Positions 51,009 through 58,352 of a DNA stretch of 64,000 bases are shown piece by piece (position 1 is the stretch's first letter; every line of letters starts with the position of its first letter). A program made the position numbers and the translations under genes. The stretch comes from Roseateles hydrophilus (GTDB lineage: Bacteria > Pseudomonadota > Gammaproteobacteria > Burkholderiales > Burkholderiaceae_C): NCBI RefSeq assembly GCF_026712245.1, contig NZ_JAPPUY010000002.1:682001-746000 (forward strand), read 5' to 3'. The notes beneath the pieces were generated by a model. That model saw nothing but the letters and a program-made list of their open reading frames with translations. It was not told the DNA's origin and ran no database searches.

Positions 51009-52918
51009 GTCAGTGTTCCCTGGGGTTCGTGCTCCGACGTCACGGGCAGGCTGAAGGAGAAGAGCGCGCCGCCGCCGGGCACGTCCTCGGCGTCCAGCAC
51101 GCCGTGGTGGGCCTCGACGATGGAGCGGCAGATGGCCAGCCCCATGCCCATGCCCTCCGACTTGGTGGTGTAGAAGGGCGCGCACAACTGCTCGATGCGG
51201 CGGCCCTGCAGGCCGGGGCCGTTGTCGCGCACGTCGATGCGCACGAACTCGCCGGCCGCACGGCTGCTGACGGTGATGAGCCGCCCGCCGGGCTCGCGCG
51301 GGCGGGCCTGCAGCGCGTCGGCGGCGTTGCGCACGAGGTTGATGACGACCTGCTCGATCAGCACCGCATCGGCCTGCACGGCCGGGGCGCTGGCGGCCAG
51401 CGCCAGGTCCAGCGTGATGCCGCGGCGCTGGCAGTCGCGGCGCAGCAGGTCCAGCGCAGCGGTGATGACCTCGTGCAGCTCGCAGCGCTCGTGGCGCGGC
51501 TCGCGCCGCGTCAGGAACTCGCGGATGCGCGCCACGATGCGCCCGGCGTGCTCGGCCTGCTGGCCCAGGCGTTGCAGTGCGCCCAGCACCAGCTCGTCCT
51601 GCACGCCCAGCTTGGCCAGCGAGTTGCTGATGCCGGCGTTGTAGCTGGCGATGGCCGTCAGCGGCTGGTTCAGCTCGTGGGCCAGTGTGGAGGCCACCTC
51701 GCCCAGCATGGTCAGGCGCGCGTTGTGGGCGAGTGTTTCGACCTCGCGGCGCTCACGCTCCTCCAGCCGCTTGCGCTCGGTGATGTCGAGGATGGAGCCC
51801 ATCCAGCCGATCTGGCGCCCGGCGGCGTCCACCAGCGGCGACTCGAACACCATCACCTCCACCGGCCGGCCCGAGGCGTGCTGCCAGCGGGCTTCGAAGC
51901 CCTCGCGCGGCGCGCCGCCGGCCAGGTTGCGGCGGTTGCGCTCGGTCAGCTCGTCCAGCGCGTCGGGCGGCCAGTAGGGCATGGGCGGCAGCTTGCCCAC
52001 CATCTGCTCGGCGGGCACGCCCACCATCTCGCAAAAGGTGCGGTTCACGTAGAGCAGCCGGCCGTCGAAGTCGCGCGCGCGCAGGCCCACGAGGGCCGAG
52101 TCCTCCATCGCGCGGCGCCAGGCGGCCTCGGTGCGGCCGGCGAGCTCGGCCCGCTGCACGCGCCGCATCTGCCGCCGCAGCAGCCAGCTGGCCACGGCGA
52201 TCAGCGGCAGGAAACCGGCCACCAGCACCAGCGCCAGCGGCCGCACGCCGTCCGGCAGCGGCTCGCGCAGCGTCAGCTCCAGCGCGGCGTCGGCCAGCGT
52301 GGCCTCGGCCAGCGGGCTGGCGCGCAGCGGGCCGGTCAGCGCCACGCGGTAGCTCGGGCGCTCGCCCTGGGCGGCGCGCAGCGGCGACTCGGTGCTGGAC
52401 GCGATGACCTGGTCGGCGCTGTCCACCAGTTGCAGGTCGTACTTGCGGGCCAGCCACCAGGGCACGCCCAGTTTGAGCAGCAGCGCGGGCGCGTAGCGCA
52501 CCACGAGCACGCCGTCGGGCCCGACCGGCGCGGTCAGGTGCAGCGACAGGCCGTCCTCGTAGCGGCTGGCCGTGGCCTGGGCCGGCACCTCGGCCAGCAC
52601 GCGGTTGCGCGCGTCCAGCCAGGTGACCGACTGCCACAGCCGGCGCAGGCCGGCGTTGACCTCGGGCTGCGCCGACAGCAGCGCGGCGCTGGGAGGGCGG
52701 CCGGCCAGTGCCGCGGCCAGCTGGCGCAGGTGGGCCAGCTCCTCGTCGATGCGGCCGCGCAGCTGGACCTCGGTGCTGAGGGCGTCGGAGATCAGCGTCT
52801 GGCGCTGCGTCTCGCGCTCCTCGATGCCGTTGGCCCGCACCCAGGCCAGCACGCCCAGCACGAAGACCAGCGACAGCGCCAGCGGCGCCAGCCACAGGTG
52901 GCGGGTGAGGGCGTTCAT
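51005..52918 (-). CDS. dctS: DctS-like PAS sensor histidine kinase
   Basis: 637 residues. TM1 about 10-28, periplasmic domain (about 30-225) with no cysteines, TM2 about 228-248, a PAS domain (ALVGLRARDFDGRLLYVNRTFCEMVG to GWMGSILDITERK), then HisKA with TLAHELNQPLTAIASYNAG and ATPase boxes VINLVRNAADAL, VRDNGPGL, GMGMGLAICRSI. The ELNQPL form of the H-box is shared by FixL/DctS. Start at MNALTRHLWL; upstream frame crosses the promoter region. Confidence 0.9.
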   Translation of the reverse strand: MNALTRHLWLAPLALSLVFVLGVLAWVRANGIEERETQRQTLISDALSTEVQLRGRIDEELAHLRQLAAALAGRPPSAALLSAQPEVNAGLRRLWQSVTWLDARNRVLAEVPAQATASRYEDGLSLHLTAPVGPDGVLVVRYAPALLLKLGVPWWLARKYDLQLVDSADQVIASSTESPLRAAQGERPSYRVALTGPLRASPLAEATLADAALELTLREPLPDGVRPLALVLVAGFLPLIAVASWLLRRQMRRVQRAELAGRTEAAWRRAMEDSALVGLRARDFDGRLLYVNRTFCEMVGVPAEQMVGKLPPMPYWPPDALDELTERNRRNLAGGAPREGFEARWQHASGRPVEVMVFESPLVDAAGRQIGWMGSILDITERKRLEERERREVETLAHNARLTMLGEVASTLAHELNQPLTAIASYNAGISNSLAKLGVQDELVLGALQRLGQQAEHAGRIVARIREFLTRREPRHERCELHEVITAALDLLRRDCQRRGITLDLALAASAPAVQADAVLIEQVVINLVRNAADALQARPREPGGRLITVSSRAAGEFVRIDVRDNGPGLQGRRIEQLCAPFYTTKSEGMGMGLAICRSIVEAHHGVLDAEDVPGGGALFSFSLPVTSEHEPQGTLT

Positions 52919-53018
52919 GGCAGCGCCCCCGGGCCGGCCGGGCGGGGGCAGGCGGGCCGGTGGCGGTGGGGCGCGGCGGTCATGCCGGCAGTCTAAGAAG
53001 TCCGGGCGCGGGCGGCGA

Positions 53019-53032
53019 TGTGGAACTCCACA
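53019..53032. promoter_or_regulatory. Inverted repeat between dctS and the TRAP gene
   Basis: TGTGGA-AC-TCCACA, 6-base arms around a 2-base centre, sits in the 168-base divergent gap, 55 bases ahead of the binding-protein ATG. It is a good candidate for the DctR operator. Symmetry and position only. Confidence 0.45.
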
Positions 53033-53086
53033 GCGGCCCCCCGCAGCAGCGCGCCCAAAATCACGCCACAAGACAAGGAGACCGGC

Positions 53087-54085
53087 ATGCAGCGCCGTCA
53101 TCTGCTGGCCGCCGCACTGGCCCTGCCCGGGGCCGGCCGCGCGCAGGCGCCCATCGTCATCAAGTTCAGCCACGTGGTGGCGCCCGACACGCCCAAGGGC
53201 AAGGCGGCGCTGCGCTTCAAGGCGCTGGCCGAGGCGCGCACGGGCGGCCGCGTGCGCGTGGAGGTCTACCCCGACAGCCAGCTCTACAAGGACAAGGAGG
53301 AGATGGAGGCCTTGCAGCTGGGCAGCGTCCAGATGCTGGCGCCGTCGCTGGCCAAGTTCGGGCCGCTGGGGGTCAAGGAGTTCGAGGTCTTCGACCTGCC
53401 GTTCCTGTTCAAGGACACCGAGGCCTTCCGCGCCGTCACCGACGGCCCGCTGGGCGCGGAGCTGCTGCGCCGGCTGGAGGCCAAGGGCATCAAGGGCCTG
53501 GCCTACTGGGACAACGGCTTCCAGATCATGAGCGCCAACCGGCCGCTGCGCCAGGTGAGCGATTTCAAGGGGCTGAAGATGCGCATCCAGTCCAGCAAGG
53601 TGCTGGACGCGCAGATGCGAGCTTTGGGCGCCATCCCGCAGGTGATGGCCTTCAGCGAGCTGCGCCAGGCGCTGCAGACCGGGCTGGTGGACGGCACCGA
53701 GGGCGTGCCCAGCAACTTCCTGACGCAGAAGATCCACGAGCTGCAGAAGCACATGACGCTGTCCAACCACGGGCACCTGGCCTATGCGGTCATCGTCAAC
53801 AAGAAGTTCTGGGACGGCCTGCCGGCCGACGTACGCACCGCGTTGGACGGCGCACTGAAAGAGGCCACGACCTACGCCAACGCCATTGCCAGCACCGAGA
53901 ACGAGGCGGCGCTCGCGTCCATCCGCGCCAGCGGCCGCACGCGCATGCACACGCTGACGCCGGCCGAGCTGGAGGCCTGGCGCGAGGCGCTGATGCCGGT
54001 GCACCAGGAGATGACCTCGCGCCTGGGGCAGGCCACCATCACGGCGGCCTACCGGGCGGCGGGGTTTGTCGCACCGTCGCGGTGA
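53087..54085 (+). CDS. dctP: TRAP transporter substrate-binding protein (DctP family)
   Basis: 332 residues with a short twin-basic signal (MQRRHLLAAALALPGAGRAQA). KFSHVVAPDTPKGKAALRFKALAE, VEVYPDSQLYKDKEEMEALQLGSVQML and the MRIQSSKVLDAQMRALGA segment, whose arginine binds the carboxylate of substrates, are DctP signatures. It captures C4-dicarboxylates or similar organic acids in the periplasm. The membrane partners DctQ/DctM do not follow; the next gene is an ANTAR regulator. Divergent from dctSR. Confidence 0.92.
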   Translation: MQRRHLLAAALALPGAGRAQAPIVIKFSHVVAPDTPKGKAALRFKALAEARTGGRVRVEVYPDSQLYKDKEEMEALQLGSVQMLAPSLAKFGPLGVKEFEVFDLPFLFKDTEAFRAVTDGPLGAELLRRLEAKGIKGLAYWDNGFQIMSANRPLRQVSDFKGLKMRIQSSKVLDAQMRALGAIPQVMAFSELRQALQTGLVDGTEGVPSNFLTQKIHELQKHMTLSNHGHLAYAVIVNKKFWDGLPADVRTALDGALKEATTYANAIASTENEAALASIRASGRTRMHTLTPAELEAWREALMPVHQEMTSRLGQATITAAYRAAGFVAPSR

Positions 54086-54095
54086 GCAGGCACCA

Positions 54096-54111
54096 AGGCA
54101 CGCTTATTGCA
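54096..54111 (+). promoter_or_regulatory. Sigma-54 promoter of the NasT-like gene
   Basis: AGGCACGCTTATTGCA differs from consensus only at the first base. The predicted start, near 54122, falls two bases before the ATG at 54124, which would make the mRNA leaderless unless the true initiation is different. Confidence 0.6.
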
Positions 54112-54123
54112 CTACGTCCGTGC

Positions 54124-54744
54124 ATGGACACGCCCTCATTCCCCCTGCCGGGCCTGCGCGTGCTGCTGGCGGATGCCGGCCAGCGCCGCAGCCCGGTCAT
54201 CCGCCTGGAGCTCATCCGGCTGCGCTGCCAGCTCGTTGATGTGCTGGATCTTGTCGCCGAGCCCGACGCGCTGGCGCTCACGCTGGCCCGCCAGGCGCCC
54301 GAGCTGCTGTTGATCGACTGCGAGCAGCCCACACCGGCGCTGCTGGCGCAGCTGTCCGAGGCGCAGGCCCGCCAGCCACGGCCGGTGCTGCTGGTGGCCG
54401 AGCAGATGTCGCCCGCGCAGATGCGCGCGGCGCTGCAGGCCGGCGTCAGCGCGCTGCAGCTGGCCGGGCTGCCGCCGCAGCGCCTGGGCGCGCTGCTGCA
54501 GCTGGCGCTGGCCCGCTTCGAGCATGACCAGGCGCTGCACGCCGAGCTGCGCCACACCCAGACCCAGCTGGCCGAGCGCAAGCTGGTGGAGCGCGCGCGC
54601 GGCATCCTGATGCGTGAGCAGGGGCTGGACGAGGAGGCCGCCTTCCAGCGCCTGCGCCAGCTGGCCATGACGGGCGGCCAGACGCTGGCCAGCGTGGCCT
54701 CGCGCCTCATCGACGCCGACCAGCTGCTGCGCCCGCGCCAGTAG
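54124..54744 (+). CDS. NasT-like ANTAR response regulator
   Basis: 206 residues. N-terminal receiver-like domain (LRVLLADAGQRR, ELLLIDCEQP, VLLVAEQMS) with the lysine position replaced, so phosphorylation is doubtful. ANTAR domain about 150-200: LAERKLVERARGILMREQGLDEEAAFQRLRQLAM. Such proteins bind paired hexaloop hairpins to block termination in nitrate genes. It lies 360 bases upstream of nrtABC on the same strand. A NasS-type nitrate sensor, its usual partner, is not seen; NrtA has a signal sequence and would not be cytosolic. Confidence 0.88.
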   Translation: MDTPSFPLPGLRVLLADAGQRRSPVIRLELIRLRCQLVDVLDLVAEPDALALTLARQAPELLLIDCEQPTPALLAQLSEAQARQPRPVLLVAEQMSPAQMRAALQAGVSALQLAGLPPQRLGALLQLALARFEHDQALHAELRHTQTQLAERKLVERARGILMREQGLDEEAAFQRLRQLAMTGGQTLASVASRLIDADQLLRPRQ

Positions 54745-54912
54745 CCCGGCGCGCACCGCGATCGCGCGCCTTCTCCGCCTTGGGGCGCCACGCACCAACA
54801 TTCACGACCCCTGCACGAACGGGAACGCACCGGCATTGCGCAAACCGCACGCCGGGGCGGCCGCATGGCGCCAAGCGTGTGCGAAAGCAGCGCGTCAGCA
54901 GCACGCAAAAGC
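54745..54912 (+). other. Upstream region of the nrt promoter
   Basis: No gene seen. GCACC half-sites near 54792 and 54827 could belong to NtrC sites, but no full palindrome is present. Together with the promoter and leader it makes up the 359-base gap before nrtA. Confidence 0.35.
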
Positions 54913-54928
54913 TGGCACGCAACCTGCT
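54913..54928 (+). promoter_or_regulatory. Sigma-54 promoter of the nrt operon
   Basis: TGGCACGCAACCTGCT matches TGGCACR-N4-TTGCW at all but one base (C for T at the start of the -12 box). Predicted start near 54939, exactly at the foot of the leader hairpin that begins at 54940. Confidence 0.7.
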
Positions 54929-54939
54929 GAAAGAAGGGC

Positions 54940-55012
54940 GAGGCCTGCAATGGCGCAGGCCTCTCGGGCCAGCCGGCATTGACTCGGCTGGCACTTCGGG
55001 ACAACGGCGTCC
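54940..55012 (+). ncRNA. ANTAR-type antiterminator leader of nrtABC
   Basis: First hairpin 54940-54963: GAGGCCTGC-AATGGC-GCAGGCCTC, a perfect 9-bp stem with a six-base loop, A at 1 and G at 4. Second hexaloop 54999-55012: GGAC-AACGGC-GTCC, again A1 and G4. Between them is an 8-bp hairpin (54968-54992, GCCAGCCG with CGGCTGGC). Paired A1/G4 hexaloops are the known ANTAR target. No T-rich terminator is visible before nrtA, so any attenuation may be Rho-dependent. The first stem shares its core (GCCTGCAATGG) with the narK leader. Confidence 0.65.
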
Positions 55013-55103
55013 GACCTCCCCCATTGCATCCTCGCTGCTGGCCAGCGTGGGCGAGCGCGTGGCCGCGACGGCGTTGAGCCCCAGATTGACTCAGGAGCCC
55101 GTG

Positions 55104-56354
55104 ATGACCGCCTTCGATAACTCGACGACCACGCCCCACCCGCAGCGCCGCAGCCTGCTCGCCGCCGCGGCCGCCTTGCCCTTCGCCGGCCTTGCCGGTG
55201 GCGGCTGGGCGCAGGGCTCCGACAAGCCCGAAAAGGAAGAAGTCAAGATCGGCTTCATCCCGCTGACCGACTGCGCCAGCGTCGTGATGGCCTCGGTGCT
55301 GGGCTTCGACAAGAAGTACGGCATCAAGATCATCCCCACCAAGGAAGCCTCCTGGGCCGGCGTGCGGGACAAGCTGGTCAACGGCGAGCTGGACATGTCG
55401 CACGTGCTGTATGGCCTGATCTACGGCGTGCACCTCGGCCTGGGCGGTCCCAAGAAGGACATGGCCATGCTGATGAACCTGAACAACAACGGTCAGGCCA
55501 TCACGCTGTCCAAGGCCCTGGCCGACAAGGGCGCGGTGGACGGCCCGTCGCTGGCCAAGGTGATGGCCGCCAACCCGCGTGAGTACACCTTCGCCGGCAC
55601 CTTCCCGACCGGCACGCACGCGATGTGGATGCACTACTGGCTGGCCGCCGCGGGCATCAACCCGTTGAGCGGCGCCAAGCTCATCACCGTGCCGCCGCCG
55701 CAGATGGTGGCCAACATGCGCGTGGGCAACATGGACGGCTTCTGCGTCGGTGAGCCCTGGAACCACCGCGCCATCATGGACGGCATCGGCATCACCGCCA
55801 ACACGACGCAGGACGTCTGGAAGGACCATCCCGAGAAGGTGCTGGGCACGACGGCCGAGTTCGTCAAGAAGTACCCCAACACCTGCCGCGCCGTGATCAT
55901 GGCCGTGCTGGAGGCCAGCCGCTGGATCGACGCCAGCCTGTCCAACAAGCTCAAGATGGCCGAGACGGTGGCGCAGAAGGCCTACATCAACACCGGCGTC
56001 GATGCGATCAACCAGCGCATCCTGGGCCGCTACCAGAACGGCCTGGGCAAGACCTGGGACGACCCCAACCACATGAAGTTCTTCAACGACGGCGCGGTGA
56101 ACTACCCGTATCTGTCGGACGGCATGTGGTTCCTGACCCAGCACAAGCGCTGGGGCCTGCTGAAGAGCCACCCCGACTACCTGGGCGTGGCCAAGCAGAT
56201 CAACCAGACGGCGCTCTACAAGCAGGCGGCCGGCGCCCTCGGCATCAGCATCCCCAAGAGTGACTTCCGCAGCGCCAAGCTGATGGACGGCGTGGTGTGG
56301 GACGGCAAGGACCCGGCGAAGTACGCCGACAGCTTCAAGATCAAGGCGGCCTGA
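55104..56354 (+). CDS. nrtA: Nitrate ABC transporter substrate-binding protein
   Basis: 416 residues. Twin-arginine type export signal (PQRRSLLAAAAALPFAGLAGGGWA). KIGFIPLTDCASVVMASVLGFDKKYG, GTHAMWMHYWLAAAGI, PPPQMVANMRVGNMDGFCVGEPWN and FVKKYPNTCRAVI are NrtA/NasF hallmarks; the WN and K/H residues surround the nitrate site. AGGAG lies 7 bases ahead of the chosen ATG. First gene of the nrt operon with a structured leader. Confidence 0.95.
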   Translation: MTAFDNSTTTPHPQRRSLLAAAAALPFAGLAGGGWAQGSDKPEKEEVKIGFIPLTDCASVVMASVLGFDKKYGIKIIPTKEASWAGVRDKLVNGELDMSHVLYGLIYGVHLGLGGPKKDMAMLMNLNNNGQAITLSKALADKGAVDGPSLAKVMAANPREYTFAGTFPTGTHAMWMHYWLAAAGINPLSGAKLITVPPPQMVANMRVGNMDGFCVGEPWNHRAIMDGIGITANTTQDVWKDHPEKVLGTTAEFVKKYPNTCRAVIMAVLEASRWIDASLSNKLKMAETVAQKAYINTGVDAINQRILGRYQNGLGKTWDDPNHMKFFNDGAVNYPYLSDGMWFLTQHKRWGLLKSHPDYLGVAKQINQTALYKQAAGALGISIPKSDFRSAKLMDGVVWDGKDPAKYADSFKIKAA

Positions 56355-56356
56355 TC

Positions 56357-57271
56357 ATGGTTTCAGCAGTTTTCCATTCGCCGCGGGACACCGCCTCGCC
56401 CGCTGCCAGCGCAGCGGCCACGCCGGTGGCTGCGGTCAGCCGCCCCGCCAGCCCCGCTGCCGAGCAGGCCAAGCCCAAGCCGCCCCGGCGGCCGTTTGAC
56501 GGTCGCGGCCTGGCGCTGCGCGTGCTGCCGCCGGTGCTCAGCATCGCGCTGCTCATCGGGCTGTGGGCGCTGGCCACGATGAAAGGCGGCTCGTTTCCAA
56601 CCCCGGCGGCCACCTTCGATGCCGCCGTGCAGCTGTTCTCAGATCCGTTCTACCGCAACGGTCCGAACGACCAAGGCATAGGCTGGAACATCCTGAATTC
56701 GCTGGGCCGCGTGGGCATGGGCTTCGGCCTGGCCGCGCTCGTTGGCATCCCGCTGGGCTTCATCATCGGCCGCTTCGAGTTCGCCAGCCGCATGGTGTCG
56801 CCGCTGATCGCGCTGCTCAAGCCGGTGTCGCCGCTGGCCTGGCTGCCCATCGGCCTGCTGGCGTTCAAGAGCGCCAACCCGGCAGCCATCTGGACCATCT
56901 TCATCTGCTCCATCTGGCCCATGGTGGTGAACACGGCGGTGGGCGTGCAGCGCGTGCCGCAGGACTACCTGAACGTCGCCCGCGTGCTCAAGCTCAGCGA
57001 GTGGAAGGTCATCACGCGCATCCTGCTGCCCGCGGTGCTGCCCTATGTGCTGACCGGCGTGCGCCTGTCGGTGGGCACGGCCTGGCTGGTCATCGTCGCG
57101 GCCGAGATGCTGACCGGCGGCGTGGGCATCGGCTTCTGGGTCTGGGACGAGTGGAACAACCTGAACGTCGCGCACATCATCATCGCCATCGTCGTCATCG
57201 GCACCGTCGGGCTGTTGCTCGAGTGGCTGCTGCTGACGCTGGCCAAGCAGTTCACGTTCGACGATCACTAG
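56357..57271 (+). CDS. nrtB: Nitrate ABC transporter permease
   Basis: 304 residues. A 45-residue alanine/proline-rich N-terminus precedes six membrane helices. The EAA loop is seen in LNVARVLKLSEWKVITRILLPAVLPYVLTG; AEMLTGGVGIGFWVWDEWNNLN is characteristic of the NrtB/SsuC group. Starts 2 bases after the nrtA stop. Its stop is followed at once by repeat copy C. Confidence 0.93.
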   Translation: MVSAVFHSPRDTASPAASAAATPVAAVSRPASPAAEQAKPKPPRRPFDGRGLALRVLPPVLSIALLIGLWALATMKGGSFPTPAATFDAAVQLFSDPFYRNGPNDQGIGWNILNSLGRVGMGFGLAALVGIPLGFIIGRFEFASRMVSPLIALLKPVSPLAWLPIGLLAFKSANPAAIWTIFICSIWPMVVNTAVGVQRVPQDYLNVARVLKLSEWKVITRILLPAVLPYVLTGVRLSVGTAWLVIVAAEMLTGGVGIGFWVWDEWNNLNVAHIIIAIVVIGTVGLLLEWLLLTLAKQFTFDDH

Positions 57272-57343
57272 TCCACCCCCTACCGGCTTCGCCGGCCCCC
57301 TCCAGGGGGCGACGCTGGCGGCCCGGCAGAGCCGGTGCCGCGG
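57272..57343 (+). repeat. Dispersed palindromic repeat, copy C
   Basis: Starts the base after the nrtB stop: TCCACCCCCTACCGGC, then the CCGGCTTCGCCGG hairpin, CCCCCTCCAGGGGG palindrome, GCGGCCCGGCAGAGCCGG. It lies inside the nrt operon, before nrtC, so it may lower or buffer expression of the ATPase rather than end the transcript. Confidence 0.75.
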
Positions 57344-57402
57344 CGTCCGCTGGAGAAGGCACGACACGCCTTCTCCCTGACCTCGAATCCACAGGAGTTG
57401 CC

Positions 57403-58206
57403 ATGACCGCACGCCCCTTCATTCAAGTCCAGAACGCCGAGATGGTGTTCACCACCCGCAAGGGCCGTTTCCATGCGCTGCAGAACGTCAGCCTGGACGT
57501 GCAGCGCGGCGAGTTCATCACGCTGATCGGCCACTCGGGCTGCGGCAAGTCCACGCTGCTCAACCTCATCGCCGGCCTGCTGACGCCCACCGAGGGCGCG
57601 CTGATCTGTGACGGCCGCGAGATTGCCGCGCCCGGCCCCGAGCGCGCCGTCGTGTTCCAGAACCACTCGCTGCTGCCCTGGCTGTCCTGCATGGACAACG
57701 TGCTGCTGGCGGTGGAGTCGGTGTTCGGTGGCAAGGAGAGCGCTGCCCAGCTCAAGGTGCGCGCCCGCGCCGCGCTGGAGCTGGTGGGCATGAGCCATGC
57801 GCTGCACAAACGCCCGCACGAGATCTCGGGTGGCATGAAGCAGCGCGTGGGCATCGCCCGGGCGCTGGCCATGGAGCCCAAGGTGCTGCTGATGGACGAG
57901 CCCTTCGGCGCGCTGGACGCGCTGACCCGCGCCAAGCTGCAGGACGAGCTGCTGAAGATCGTTGCCCGCACGCAGAGCACGGTCATCATGGTCACGCACG
58001 ACGTCGACGAGGCCGTGCTGCTGAGCGACCGCATCGTCATGATGACCAACGGCCCGGCCGCCACCATCGGCGAGATCCTGGCGGTGGACATTCCCCGCCC
58101 GCGCGTGCGGGTGGAGCTGGCGGAAGACGCACGCTACATCGCCGCCCGCAAGGAGGTCATCGACTTCCTCTACACGCGGCACGCCCACGTCGAGCAGGCT
58201 GCCTGA
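57403..58206 (+). CDS. nrtC: Nitrate ABC transporter ATP-binding protein
   Basis: 267 residues. Walker A GHSGCGKST near 45, Q-loop VVFQNHSLLPWLSCMDNVLLAV, signature EISGGMKQRVGIARALA, Walker B VLLMDEPFGALD and H-loop VTHDVDEAVLLSDRIVMMTNGPAATIGE, as in NrtD/NasD. It has no C-terminal NrtA-like regulatory domain as in cyanobacterial NrtC, so it is equally well called NrtD/NasD. AGGAG precedes the ATG. Confidence 0.92.
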   Translation: MTARPFIQVQNAEMVFTTRKGRFHALQNVSLDVQRGEFITLIGHSGCGKSTLLNLIAGLLTPTEGALICDGREIAAPGPERAVVFQNHSLLPWLSCMDNVLLAVESVFGGKESAAQLKVRARAALELVGMSHALHKRPHEISGGMKQRVGIARALAMEPKVLLMDEPFGALDALTRAKLQDELLKIVARTQSTVIMVTHDVDEAVLLSDRIVMMTNGPAATIGEILAVDIPRPRVRVELAEDARYIAARKEVIDFLYTRHAHVEQAA

Positions 58207-58219
58207 GTCCCCGCGCGCC

Positions 58220-58239
58220 CGGGCCCGCCAGCGGGCCCG
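58220..58239 (+). terminator. Terminator-like hairpin after nrtC
   Basis: CGGGCCCGC-CA-GCGGGCCCG, a near-perfect 8-9 bp stem 14 bases after the stop, followed by ATTTG. The T-run is short, so efficiency is uncertain. Confidence 0.5.
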
Positions 58240-58352
58240 ATTTGCGGTCGGATTTGGCGACGCCGGCCATCCTGTGCGTCGGCCGGGCCACGGGGGTACA
58301 CGGCGGGCGGCGGCGCCTCTAGCATCGAAGCCCTGACGCGAAGGAGCCCCGC

